Position numbers and translations under genes: made by a program | Source: Heliocidaris erythrogramma | Taxonomy: Eukaryota > Echinodermata > Echinoidea > Camarodonta > Echinometridae | Assembly (NCBI GenBank): GCA_025617745.1 | Contig: CM046856.1 | Coordinates: 33,412,208 to 33,476,207 of the forward strand | Direction of reading: 5' to 3' | Length of the DNA: 64,000 bases | The notes under the pieces: model-generated | Seen by the model: the letters and a program-made list of their open reading frames with translations, nothing else | Databases searched by the model: none | Told to the model about the DNA's origin: nothing | Shown here: piece by piece, positions 24,001 to 38,736 of the stretch | Numbering within the stretch: position 1 is the stretch's first letter | Layout of the letters: the number at the start of each line of letters is the position of its first letter

Positions 24001-27000
24001 ACGGGTCATCAAGTCATGTCCTCACAGGTCATCTAGAGGTCAGGACGTGCGCGTACGCGCGCGTCAAAATTTAAAAATGCTCAAAATCACGTAGGATCAA
24101 GTCTGCACACGTTTCAGGTCATTTTGAGCATTTCAAAAATGTCCATGCGTAAGCGTCCGCGCTTTATTCGATTGATTTGCAATCCTGACACTTTTCTTCA
24201 TCATTTCTATCAACTTGGAATCAATTTCAATCAATAATAAGGTCGTACGGGCGCGTCAAAGTTCAAAGTCCGTGCGCGCATCTATGGCGAAAATAACGTA
24301 AAAACGTGCAAAAACATGCCTCTACAAAATTAACTCTAGCTCTTTAAATAGTCCATAAACCCCCAATTTTTTTTTCATCATCAGGTAGGGTATGAATCAT
24401 AGATTTCATTTCATGTATCATTTGACCCTTATAAACGTTATGACGTCATCAAAATGGCGCCAGAATTCAAAATTTCCATTTTTCATGTTTTGACGTCATC
24501 ACATTTATGCAAATCTGGCTCTAGATTCGTAATTATTGGTCGTTTGTCGCCCAGATTTTAATATTAATATGTTGTAGCTGAGGCAATTTCCTACAAAATC
24601 AGTCTCCACCATTTTTCATTTTGATGTCGTCATCACAGTGAAAATTTCAATTAAAGATGCCATGTCAGAATTTTCCCTATTTGCGTGTTATGTCTATGGA
24701 AGATGATTTTTTTTTCGAATCATGAATCTACATGACATTGTTCTCTGAGCTGTATCTCAGTTGTTTTTGGTCTATTTTCTTCCAGATTTTAATATGTTAT
24801 AGGTGAGACTATAAGCTTTTACAAATGTGGTCTCCAATTTTTGATCAGATGTCGGGATCATGCCCAACTTTTCACTACAAAATGGGATTTGAGAATCCCG
24901 TTTTTCGTTTACGTGTTATTTCTATGGGAAATGTTTTGGTATATTGGTCAAAGCACTTGCCTCTCACTCCGGTGACCCAGGTTCGATCCCCGGTGGGTCC
25001 ATTAAATATTTTTTTTTTTGCTCCTTTTTGCCTTTCATTTTACCATCTTGTTCGACTATTATATCATAAGCAATTACAAACCAAGTAATAAACTGCCTTA
25101 TTTTGCGTGTTATGTTTATTGGAAAGTACTGTGCAGTGGTTTATGTATAACCCTATGGAAAATCTGATTCTTTGACGTGTATTAAAGCTATCCTGCAATA
25201 TCATTAGTCCTATCTGATATCACAATTTCTCAAAATTGGCTGAGTCAATTATCTTCAAATTTTCGTCAGTCATCGGTCCTAATAAGGTCAAGTTCCCACA
25301 TCTTTTTCAAGGTCATCAGGTTAACGTGACGTCATCTAGGCGCCATTTTGTACAAATCAACTTATGGTCGTATCTTCTTCACTAAATGTCATTTCTCTTT
25401 CATATTTGGAAGGGCTAAGATCAATGTTATTTCAGTCATGGTCATCACCATTATCATCATCATCATCATCACCATCATCATCACTATAATATCATTATCA
25501 TGATAAAGATAATCATCAACATCTTTATCATCATCACTGTCATGATTTTCATGATGATGATGATGATGATAATGATGATTATCATCTACATCATTATTAT
25601 CATCACTGTCATGATATAATGATCATCATCATGATTATCATCAACATCATGATGATTATCATCAACATCATCACATCTTCCAATGACCGTTTCACACATT
25701 TTTGTACATTCCTGTCCTCAAGAAGCATCTCCATGCGTGGCATTCTTGACTTCCTATCTTCAGTTTCGTATTATGATCACCCTGATTACAATCATGATCA
25801 TACAAATTGTAAGACAGACCACCTAATTCGTCCTCATGACGAATTAAATTCTAGTTATTATTATTATTACTAGCAGAAATTACCCGTGGCACCATTGGGG
25901 GGGGGGGGGGGGGGGGGGGTTCTTGTCCTATGTAAAGCCCAAGTACCATTCACAATGAAAGGCAATTAGTTTGTTGATGAAACATATATGAATAATTGAT
26001 TCATAGCAGACTTCTCTTTAAAAGAAGACACCACTGACAAATTTCAGGTCGATAAAATCATAGATCTCGATTTAAAAAAAATAAATATTACAATATCTAC
26101 TAGTACGAGCCGCAAAAATCCGTTACGTCACTGCATCACTACTGCAAAAACCACGGCAAATCACGGTAATGCCGATATGAAGCAATACACAGATCGCTTT
26201 CACAGCGCCTATAAAAATGCTATTTGTGAGACAATTATGCATGACAAAAAGAAAATGTTATTAATTTTTCATTTTTTTGTATTTTTGAATATTATCTGCT
26301 GAAAAAATAAAGTGCTTTAGCAAAATTTTTTTACAATTGATCGAATTAATAAAATTAAAATTGGCACTGTTTGTCATCGTTCGTACGTGCTTCCCATTAT
26401 TAACGCGTGTACTTTAAGGCACGCGCGGAAAGCTAATGCAGCAAGCTGCATTGTTTACGTTCTTACGTTCGCGATATAGATAGCAAGTACGACATTAACA
26501 TAAATTCCTGGTTAATCTTCAAGTAAAATCTGATCACATTCTTCAATAAGCTTGTAATCTAAGCTAAGGAGATGAATGAGGGATTTTCTGGGCGAAGAAA
26601 TATTCCAGTGGCATATGACTTTGCTCCTCGTCTTCGCCGTCAAAATGGTCTTCACAGACTCGAAAACGAGAATAAATGTACGTTTTGACGTTGAATTTGG
26701 TTGTTCCAATGTTCCTTATCCATACAGCACACCTTTCTCTATCCTTCTTCGGATCAGGGATGGCAAAAATGGATTTTCCCGGACAATTTTCACGACGATT
26801 CGAACAGTAAATTGCCTGGCACAACGGCATTTTTGCAACTCCACGAATACTATTGAGCTGTATGCATACGAATATCGTCTGCTTTTACGGACGCGTAACG
26901 CACACGCATTGTGGTGGAAACTCAAAGTGCTGCAATGACGTGACAGCTTTGGTCGACACGAGCCAATTTGCGTATCGACAGTGGCAAAAACGTACTTTTT

Positions 27001-27602
27001 ATATCAAAATATACGCACTTGTAGGCTGTTCAAAAATTACAATTTCGATACTGATTAGTTCATAGGGACATGCAAAACAACATATTTTTTCAAAATTTGT
27101 CAGTGGTGTCTTCTTTTAATTAAATAAAGATAGGAGGTTTAATTTAATTAACATTAGGGGTTAAACTGGGGAAAGAACTTGAATATTATTGCGGAGTGAA
27201 ATCAAAATCTAACTATAGAATGGAAAAAATGTAGTGTAACACGGTGTATTTAGTAAGCAGTCAAGAGGCAATTATTGTAATATAAAAATGTTACCATTAC
27301 ATGTATTAAGTCGAAAATAAATGTGTAAGTATATGTACCCTACAATGTACAACAGATTGCATTCGTTTGTAGTTCTCCAATTAAAGGTTGCTCAATCATA
27401 ATAGGGGAATGATGAAAGAAGCGAGAAGTATAGTGGAATGTTTAAAGAAGCGAGAGAGAGAGAGATACAACGGGAAACAGTGGTGGGGAAAATGAGTGAG
27501 AGAGAAACAGTGGAAATATGAGAGGGTGAGAAACAGCCAGTGGGAAATTGAGAGAAAGAAAAAAAATGCAGGGGGATAAAAATTATAAAGAATACAGGAG
27601 AA

Positions 27603-27634
<32 letters not shown>

Positions 27635-30600
27635 GGGGTTAGCAGCTGTGATGAAAAGTGATAGATTTGGAGGGCTTCCACTGGCATGTTTAGGTTTCTG
27701 ATATTTTTTCCCCTGGTAGGTTAAGTAGTTATGCATTGAACAAATTGATAAAAATCTTAGAACATACACTGAAAAATGTATGTCTTATGGAACTCTATGG
27801 AACTATGACATCATCTTCACTTATTCAGTTTCCATTCAAATAAATAACAATATCTATTTGACAGATGTTAGATCAGTGGCGGATTTAGGGGGGCACATCC
27901 GGCCCGTGCGCCCCTCCCCCACTTTGGCAGAAAAGTCTGCATTATGTCCCCCCCCCCCCCCTCCCCTTTTAGAACGAAAACCTTTTTTTTTTCTTTTCCT
28001 TTTTTTTTTTTTTTGCTTGTCCGAGAATTATGGAGGAAAACTGGACCCCCATATACCCCACCCACTCGATATCCAAGCCGAAATAGAGCCGTTCCCGATG
28101 TCCGATGTGACATTCAGGTGCTAGTTGTACTTTAGTTCTAGATTCAGGCGGGATGTTCATTAGAACCGGCAGTTTCTGAATGTTGAACCATTTTCAGATT
28201 AGATCTAACGTTACATGTACACCATGCCATGTAGATGTATTCACTGGACGTGCATGGGAAACACACTGACTGTAGGCCTAGTGTGTAGATCTACTGTATA
28301 TACACGCAATGCGGAAAACTGGACCCCCATATACCCCCCCCCCCCCCCCCCCCCCACCCACTCGATATCGAAGCCGAAATAGAGCCAAGTTCCCGATGTC
28401 CGATGTGACTGAAATTCAGGTGCTAGTTGTACTTTAGTTCTAGATTCAGGCGGGATATTCATTAGAACCGGCAATTTCTGAATGTTGAACAATTTTCAGA
28501 TTAGATCTAACGTTACATACATGTACAACCATGCCATGCAGATGTATTCACTGGACGTGGGGAAACACACTGACTGAAGGCCTAGTGTGTAGATCCACTG
28601 TATGTACCTGATGGTTCATTCCTCAGCATATATAGCCTTACGTGTATTATAGACGGTGCCCGGTGCAAGCGCAGCGCAACGTGAAGCTATCTATGCCTAT
28701 GTAATTTCGCTGATCCGAAAAAGGTCGAAAGGACTGGGAGCTTCGAAACTTTACCCGGGGCCTGCCAAAGGAAGTTACGAATTGTAAAAAAAACTTTAAA
28801 TAATACGACCAAAATACCACAAACCACCCCCCTCAGGACAATCTGGGAACAATTTAACCATGTTTAAAAAAAAAACCCAGCTCGATTGAGTGGAAAATCA
28901 CGGAGAAAAGTGATTTCAAACAAACGGACGGACAGACTGACATACATTAGCCAAATTCTAGTAAGGATTACCAATACAGCTGCATGAATTAATGTTGTTG
29001 ATATGCTAGAACAATTAATAAACTAAACTGTACTAAACTAATCTTCAATACCATGACGTAAAATAACAAAAGTTCATTAACTTACAAGTCATCCAGTTTG
29101 GAGAGGTTCTTAAATGTTCCAGGGGCGATATACTCGATGTAGTTGTTGTCGAAATTTCTGAAAAGAAAAATCATCATTATTATAACTAAGCACCGCTGAT
29201 GACAGTAACTTATCTCAGGTGAGTTTAAACAAAAAATGACTGATCTTTCTGATGTTCAGGTTGAATGATATTTGCCTTGAGTTTCATGAAATAATCAACA
29301 TACTGTAGATCTATATTTTAATGCATCAAAATGAAGTAAAGTGCAAGGAATTCGGAAGTCGCTTATTTGACCTTTCTTTAATGCTGTGCGTTTTGTTTGG
29401 CCATTAAGATCACATTATTTCTGATGAAAAAAAAAGGTATATTATTTTCTGCGATTATAACTAAATATGGTTCAGTGGAATGAGAGACATTGTGGGACAA
29501 ATATATACCATTTCACGTGCGCAAACTTAAAAAACATTTTTAACTTTTAAACTTACGCTCTCAGCAAATTGTCTTCGATGCCATTAAAAATCGAAGCGTT
29601 GATTAATGTCAGGTAGTTGTTAGTTAATATGCTTTATAGGACAGAAAGGAAAATGTGCATATCTGCTTCTTATTAAGATTCTTTCCACAAACAAAATGTT
29701 ATCATGTTGAACAAAACATGGCAGTTGACGCTTTCAATTGTGGCACATTAACTGTTTAGGTATGGATTGAAACGTCAGTATACCATTGCAAATTTGTATG
29801 TTGGTTATACATGTACCTATAATATTATTGTCAATGATTGCGAGTGGCGGGTGTCTTACTTTCAAGAACAAGACAAATATTTGACTTCTATTTAATTTTG
29901 TAGTAGTTGCAAATTTGAATAACAATATAATGGAAAATACTATAATCATATTTGCCTCAAGAGGTCAATAATTATGTGGAAATTAAAGATTGGAGAAATA
30001 CATACAAATAATAATTAAAATAATACTTATAGAACAATAATTAAAATAATACTTATAGAACAATAGTTTGCAAGAAAATGAATGTTCGAAATACCAGAAT
30101 GCAATCTTTCAATAAGACATCATTATATTTCATCAGCTTAAAATTCAAATAACATTTTTTAAAAGGTCAAATGATATGAGTTAGGGTAAAATAAAATGCA
30201 TGGAAAATGATACGCATTAAATATCCAACCAACTTTTAAAGCCACCGACAAGTGCTTACACTCTCTCTAATGATTTCCCTAAATCTTGAAAAGTCCCAGG
30301 CCGGAGGTCCGTAATTGTATTATTGTCCAAATCTCTGTAATATAAGAGAAATACTGAATCAACAAAATCGATATAACACTTAATTTTTGTTATTAGACGT
30401 CTTATAAATTTCACATGATTTATTAACATTTTCAACAAATTTGGTTATGGGCAAAGCATACATGCATGTTATAGTACATAGGCACTAGCGGATCCAGGGG
30501 GGGGGGCCGAATCGGCCGCGGCCCCCCCTATTGGCGTCGAAAAAAAGGAAAAAAAGAGGGGGAAAAAAAGAAAAAGAAAAAAGAAGGAGAAGGGGAAGTA

Positions 30601-30845
30601 TTTTTGAAGGTTTGACGAAAAATACGGGTCAACCTTTTTGAAAAAAAATTTTTTTTGTTCCTACCCCCCCCCCCCCCCCCACTGAGCGACTTTTCGAGAA
30701 GCTGGCGAGACCGAAAAAATACGGTTCTACCTTTTTTTTGTCCCAAACCAACCGCCCCCCCCCCCCCCCACTGAGCTACTTTTCAAGAAGCTGGCGAGAC
30801 CGAAAAATACGGGTCAACCTTTTCAAAAAAAAATTTTTTGTTCCT

Positions 30846-30907
<62 letters not shown>

Positions 30908-33900
30908 ACTGAGCGACTTTTGAAGAAGCTGGCGAGATCGAAAAATACGGGTCAACCTTTTCAAAAATTTTCATTTTTCGGCCCCCTCTTTTACTCAATC
31001 CTGGATCCGCCCCTGCATAGGCATTGTTCTAACATAACCGAGACTTATAGCACCGCATTAGACAGCGACAAAAAAGCAGAATTTAAAGGTTACAAATCAC
31101 CAAATATATTTTGCACTATATAATTATAAGGGCTTCCAACTCGCTACCCAATATTCTAAACAAAATTATGCTTCAAATTATACTTCTATATTATATAGAG
31201 AGATATTAACATAACAGCGATTTGTGAGTACGAACGCGCTCGCAGAACAGGGCTCGCACGGAACCAAAGTAGGACTTTAGTTCGCCCTGTTCTAAGCGAG
31301 GGCTTTTATGTTATCCTTTATTTTCTTTACATTCGTTTATATAACCGTTAACCCATACAATGATTTTTTTTTTATAATCTAGCTGTACACAAGTACTTTT
31401 ATTAGGTCATTGGTAACCTTTCATTCACGCCATACACAACTATTTGGGTTACATGCTGTTTTCTGAATAAGAGTTATGCATGAAGTCTTAAAAGGAGTGG
31501 CAAGTCGTAATCTATGGGCCGGACCAGTTGGCCTGACTCGGGGAAATTCGGATACAATCAGGTCCAATCGTGGGCTACCGAAGGAATGTTATTGCCGGAT
31601 TCCTCGCGCGATCGTTAACTCGAATCCCTCCATACGCAACCGACCAATGAGATTCAAATACTGGAATAAAGAACGCGCGATCTTGTTTACTCAAATTTGG
31701 ATCAATGTGCGAACTTTTATTAGCTGCGCGCGATAAATTGAAGTCGCTTTGAACTTTGATCCAGAGAAAGGAGCAGCCAACTGTAAAAGCGCCCATAGAT
31801 TGCGACTTGTCGCTCCCTTTAACTTCTCAGTAGCCTGCTCATTAATACTCCTGTCCAAACAGCTGGATTTAAAAGCACGATGTTTTGGACCATTTGTGTA
31901 AATAAAACTTATCTTGAGTTCTCTGCATATAAGGTTGTAAATTCTTAACCAGCACCCTTTATTCAGTGTCTAATATCATTTTATCACCTATACCTATAAG
32001 GCATAATAGAGACGACATGCGTGTATGCCTACATGAAAAAGAGACTGTGTAAATCCTGAAAGCAGCCCTCTTCGAATCGATTTACACGGTTGATTTCCAT
32101 CCATCTGCATTAAAAAAAAAACAGAAAAATTGCAAACATTATATATGATACTATTTGTATATAAGACCGATATGTGTTTATAACATAGATCACATGGTTC
32201 ATACCTCGGGGGGGGGGGGGGGGGGGGGCACTCAACCTTTTTTAGGATGTGCCTCTGACAATCTCAAAACAGTGGGCTAAGGAGCTAAATGGTTAATTGA
32301 GGAAGCTCATTTTTGAGGGTCTAAGGAGCGAAAGGGCTCATGGGCAGAGCTAATTTTGAGGGTCTGAAGAGCTAAAAATTAGTTGGGAAATCCCATTTTG
32401 GAGGGTCTCGTGAGCTAGAACTAAAAGGTTCATGGTCAGAGCGAATTTATCAAAATTGCATGAACTTAAAATCAAGACGCATTTTAAGTTTTTCCTTAAT
32501 ACAATGTTTATTTGATTATGCTAATGCGGCATGGTACTGCAGTCTAGGCAAGGTGGATCAAAACAAGTTAAAAATAATTCAAAATAAGATTGTAAGATTT
32601 ATCAATCACTTACCACCAAGAACACACATTGGGAAGAGTGAACTTGAAACAGCTGGTCTTCTTCATGTAAACCTTAGATCACAACAACTTTTAATTCACC
32701 ATGTACATAAGATTTTTTACTCTAATGCAGATCACTATATTTCAAATAATTTTACTCGCTCTTCAAGTGTTCATGGGCATGACACTAGAAATAGTCAATT
32801 TAATTTCGTAGTGCCTAAGCGGAAAGGTAAAATTGGAAATTCCTTTTATTTTAACGGTATTCTTTTCTGGAATTCCCTCCCAAATCATGTTAAGTCAGTT
32901 AAGAATTTTTTACATTTTAAAAGGGTATTGAAGCATCATCTGAAAAATGTGTGTACTCCATAACTATGTTTCTCCTCTTTTTGTAGCTCAGATGGTTTTT
33001 TCCTATATTATATGACTTATGTAACCAACGTTTATTATCGATAGTTTCATTATGATTTTCTGTATATAGTTTTTTCCGTTGAGTAAGTCTTGTTTTCACA
33101 TTTATATAATCTTCGCCTACTTTATAAAAATGTTATTATGTTTTATTTTGCTACTTTAGTACATTCTTATTACTTGTCGTACATGTACGATAGTCTTGTA
33201 GCCGTACTAATGTGTTTTCTTAGTGTATTTTTAAATCAGTTATTTAGGTATAAGGACCCCATTGGAAATAAGCCTTTTCGGCTTTCATGGGCTATCCTGT
33301 CATGGTACCTGGTTATGTTTGTATTGCAATATACCTGACGAATAAAATCAAATCAAATCAAATCAGGGTCTGAGGAGCTAATATTATTAGAGTAGTGTAT
33401 TAATTGACTGTTTTAATTGACTAAAATAATCTTATGTGTTGGTTTGATTTGGTAAATGTTAAAGGAGAATTACGCTCAAAAATAAAGACGATAGTGTTCA
33501 AAGGTATTATTTATTCCTACTTGTTAGACTATATGGCTTCGCGTCAAAATATACGAGATCGATACGAATCAAATTTTTCTGAGCAAAATTTACCATCTGC
33601 TAGCAATATGTATCGTCTGCTAGCAGCACATGGGGGCTGCCATTTTGTTTATGTGTACAAGAAGATTTTCTTAATCCAAATGCTCAATTGCCTTTTTCAA
33701 AATTAAAAATCCATTTGAGATTAAAAATATAGAATAGATATGTCAATTTATTATTAAACTGAAGATTTCCTTATATATTTCTGTTGAAAATCGATATTCG
33801 CTTAATAGAAATCTATTTTCTCGATACTGGACGTATGGGACGGAGCAAATTAATTCAAATTTTATGGATGCTTCTTCCTTGAGCATCTATAGCGGCAAAC

Positions 33901-36900
33901 TATGCATTCACCTGCTTTCGGATAATGGACTTGAAAAGTCAGAATGCATGCTGCATATATTATGTTCTGCTCTGTTTGGCAAACCCAAGAAAATAGATTT
34001 TTGTTAAGCAAAACCAGACAATTTAAAAGTATCATTATAAAGATTTAATTTTTATAATACATGAAAACACCCACTTTATATTTTCCGTCACATATGGGAT
34101 TTTAGGTAATGAAGAAAATCAATTTAGGATTTGGATTCAAAATATCTTCCTGACTGGAACATTTCTCAGTGGTTCATGTACAACTCCAAATCAGCAAGAA
34201 AATTGCAGCCCCCATGTAAATGAGTAGGAGACGATACCGGGTGTTGGAATATCTTTATTTATACCCTTTTCTGATATCTTATTAGAAAATGATTTAGGCC
34301 AATAAGTAGGAATATATTACACCTTCCAATATAAGTAAATTTGTAATCAGGGCTTAATTCTCCTTTAAGGTGTATTTCTTGCACCAAAATGGGGGACGTC
34401 ACAGCGGCACATACATGTGTGACATTATATATGAGTCCCCCCCCCCCACCCCCGGGGGGGGGGGGGTTCATACACTATAGAACCAAATGTATATGGGTGC
34501 GAATCCAATCAGAACCAATTAAGATGTCTGTTTCAGCTATGACAGGCCAACTTTCACATAGTCTTGTTTAAAGAGGTTGTATGGTGTTAAAATTGCCATT
34601 GGCAATCTACAGACAATAATACCAGACTTCTCTAATCTAGATCTTATCAAGAAATTGACAAAGAAATTACATACTTCAAGATTCATACAAAAAACTAAAC
34701 CATTTGCCAAGTTCAATCGATACGAAAAATCTATCTATCGTGGTATCTTCTCCGGGTTAGGAGTTTGATTACAACATTTTCATACATCTCTGTTCTGTGC
34801 CATTCTATTGCACTATATTGTAGTGTTTTTCAACTCTGGTCTTAATGTTCTTTTCCCAGTTGGTTCTCGGCTTTCCTCTTGATCCAGTACCTTCTACTCT
34901 CCCCTATTCAAAATATTAATATTTAAAAAAAGGACAGAAAATCAATGAAGTATGAGATCTATCATAACTTACAGCAGCGTAAGGTAGAACAGATTTCGAA
35001 ACGTGCCCTTCTCCAGAATTGTCAGCTTATTATTCGAAATGGTTCTAAAGAGCAAAAAAGAAAGGGAAAAGTTCGAGCTCATACATGTATCTCTACATTC
35101 ATACCATATTTATTACAGGGCAACTTAGACATATTCTAGGCCCGTATTGCATTAAAATCTAAAACGAAAGATGATCATTGAGGACACGTGTACCCCTCCC
35201 GACAGAATAAGGAAAAAGGGGCGAGGAAAAGTAAAAAGACCAGAATTTTCAAATTCTTCCCCAGTTCGGTTATCATTCGCCTTTCGTCCACGTGTTAAGC
35301 TTGGTGCCCCCATGAAACCGGTGCCCCTCAATGGCTGAACACGACACGCCACTATTTTACAAGCCTTTAATCATGGCGGCATGCTAGGTCTTTTCTTTGC
35401 TGCTCTACACTATCAACGCGCGGAACATTTTTCTGATTTCGAGAAGGCGACACACGCTGCATGTGTCGACTTCTCGCAACCAGAGGACTTCTGTGCGTTT
35501 CGAGGACCGACATAGCTATAAGAGTAGAGCAGCAAAGAAAAGACCTAGCATGCCGCCTTGATGAAAGGCTACTATTTTTCTTTCAGTGCACGAAAATTTC
35601 AATCTACTTGTTAAAAAAAGAATAATAATAATAAGCACAAACAACCAAGACGCATCTTTTTTATTAAACAAATTAATCCAAGATTTACATAAAAGAAGAG
35701 AGGACTGACCGCCGTGTCGCTACTTTATACACAACAATTATTAAACACACATAATTATACTGTACTTACAATCGGTAAAGGCGATGTAAACCATCAAACA
35801 CACCCGGAGGCAGATAGGATATTCCACAGGAATCAAGATTCCTGATGAGCACATTAAAAAAAAGATAAAACAGACTTAATCAAATGAATAATCGTCTAAT
35901 GATAATGTAAATTGATAATAAAGAAAGAGAAGAACTTTCTAAAACCTTTGTTTAACTTTATACTAAATATTGAAATAAAGTCAAAAGAAACGATTTAATA
36001 ACACTGGTGGCATCTAACTAAAGGAAAACCAATTTTAGTTTATTAACAAAATCAAAGACGAAAATAATAATCATTTGAAACGCTCCACTGTTTTAATTTT
36101 ATACTCGTTTTTCACGTTTCGCTTCGTTTTCATCAAGGTAAATACATAATGTGCTTTTAGATTACATTTATGTTTGCGCTGCATGTCAAAAACAATATCT
36201 TACTCTTGTTTGATGGATTATATTTTCAAAAGAACGATTTAAACTCAATTAATTGAGCATTGAGACGTTAATAATACACAAAATACAGACATGAGAGGGT
36301 CTGGTTGAAAATATGGTCCCCAATTAAGGCTATACGTGAACTATGACTATTTTCATGAGGAGCGCAGCCCCGAAGGAAAATTGTCGTCTCACGTCACCTT
36401 GGGGAACCGGCGTGAAGTTGGTCACATATTCGATATTCGGCATATTCAACTTGTGAAGTTGGAAGCATATTCGATATTCGGCATATTCGGTATATTCAAA
36501 TTTAACGGGTTTTTATGGCTTTTACACACCTTGCAGGGTCCAGCAAGATGCTTCTAACTTCACAAGTTGAATATCGAATATCGAATATGTGACCAACTTC
36601 ACGCCGGTCCTTGGGGACCATAGTTTAACCAGAGACTCGAATGTAGATAGTATATATTTTACTGATCTACTAATCTACCGCACATAAGGGATGAATTTGC
36701 GCGGATATCAAACGCGTAATGATGACTTCATCACGCGCCGGTGCCTAAAACAATAGATATGCGCAAATTTATGTCGTCACAATATAATACGCAGTTTTCA
36801 TGTGTGATGTCATACGCCGTATATAGTACTATTGTACACGGATCGTGACGTCCGATGTATGAGGCTAATGGAATTGTATTTAGTCACATGACGCGTATTG

Positions 36901-37797
36901 GATCAATCAATTGCGCAGATTCTTTTCATTACGGATATATCAGTAAGCTTTTCACAATTACAGATGTATATATTTGAGGAAGGAGCGGGGGGCGGTGGCG
37001 GGGTTACAATTGTATATGTCCAAAATACCTGATAGGAAAAAAGAGCGAGCACGAGAGTGTATAATATTATGAGGATTTTTTACTGTCAGTAGCCAGGGGG
37101 ACACTTACAGTTCTTGAAGATAATTCAGTTCATGAAACGATCCTACTTCCAGCGGCATTTGAGGAATTCCTCCCATATTGCTAAAAACAAACCATAAATA
37201 TTAAATGTTGGTTAGTAACGTTTTGAGGGGGAAAAGAGGGGGGGGGGGGGGGGGTTCTGTAGAGCCCACAAATGTAAGATTCAACCACAAATGTAAAAAT
37301 AAACACAAATGTAAACTTCAATGGCAGGACAAATTTCGGTCAATTTGTCTAATAGCCAAATGGTCTAACATCATATCAACATTTTGTCTAATAACCATTT
37401 GGTCTAATAATCACTTCGTCTAATCACCACTTCGTCCATATCCAATTCGTCTGAAACCCATTTGGTCTAATTCCCATTTGCTTTGAACTCATTTGGCCTA
37501 AAGATCACTTGGTCTAATCACTTGGCTGCAGCCCCTTCACTTTTTGAGTCGACACGTTTCATATAAGTTTGTTTAATGATTATGTACAATATATATTTTT
37601 TAGAAGAGATCACATTTTAAAGATAATGCATTGTAATAATGTTTGGCCGCTCGCTTCGATCGCTCGCAAAATGTTGAAAAGGGTAGTTGGTACCCGGGCA
37701 AGAGGCGTCAGTCCCCACTTCCAAAAACGTTCCATTTCACTGCATTGTGGTACATGTAGTAATAATGATGATAATAATGAATAGAAACAGAATGGCA

Positions 37798-37839
<42 letters not shown>

Positions 37840-37969
37840 ATGGAGGAATGAATATAAAGAGTGATATAAGGAAACACGGAAATAAAGATGAATAACAATC
37901 GACGAATAACACTACAATAGGGAGGATTGAAAGTTCAGGGATAGAAGGATAAAGACATAACGTAAATAT

Positions 37970-38007
<38 letters not shown>

Positions 38008-38699
38008 CGCGAGAGATGGTAGAAGGATAAAGAACCCATGGCGAAAGATGGAAGAGAAGATTATTAAAAAAGGGCCAAGAAGAGAAGAAGAATAACACAA
38101 CAAAATTAGAGATAAAAAGGAAAGAAAAAAAGGATAAAAAGAAAGAATATTGCAAAAGATAATATAGAAAGATAAGACAAGAAAAAAAGAGCGTAAAAAT
38201 ATAGAAAGAGAAAGATGAAGAAATAATATAAAGATTAACATAGGCCTATGGGAAGATGGACGAGGTGATAGAAGGAATTAAAGAATAAGAGAACTAATTA
38301 AAAGGAAAGATGGAAAAATGAAAAGATAAAAGCCAGGAATAACATAACGAAAGATAGAGAAATGATAGAAGGATAAAGATATACCTAAGAGAAGATAGCG
38401 GAAAAAGAAAGGATAAATAAAATAACAAAAGCAAAGTGGAATAAAACAATAATTGAAAATTCACTAAAATAATTTATTCACTAGATAGTCAATTAAACAC
38501 ATGTAATTCATACCATGCTCCATCAGGGGAGCGTTTCATCAAGTGTTTTGTCGGTGATTTTTACCGACAATTTTGCTCTCAGCCAATCAGATGCAAGGAT
38601 TTCAGTAGCTTATAACAGTTGTCGGTAAAAATCACTGACAAAACACTTGATTAAACGCTCCCCAGGTCACCCTTTTCTCCTCTTTTTTAACCCCCCCCC

Positions 38700-38736
<37 letters not shown>

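Larger units (their letters stand above)
21852..25868. mobile_element. 4-kb near-palindromic element with two TIR-bounded arms
   Basis: The left half is the diverged reverse complement of the right half over almost its full length; the centre is near 23690. Each arm has the same 14-bp termini: TTAGGTGATCTGTC at 21889 with GACAGACCACCTAA at 23651, and TTAGGTGGTCTGTC at 23721 with GACAGACCACCTAA at 25813. The outer ends also carry a small palindrome (AATTCGTC...GACGAATT). Arms share CG-rich ACGCGCG patches, GATGACGTCATCA segments and a tRNA-like module. No transposase ORF is recognisable. It sits in a receptor intron. Confidence 0.8.

Noticed and set aside
22384-25001. Functional tRNA-Gly and tRNA-Glu genes
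   Set aside because: The 5' acceptor strand is missing in both, and they lie in repeated arms of a mobile element.
33434-33706. 90-codon plus-strand ORF
   Set aside because: It begins just outside and runs inside the fold-back element 33459-34368; no family resemblance.
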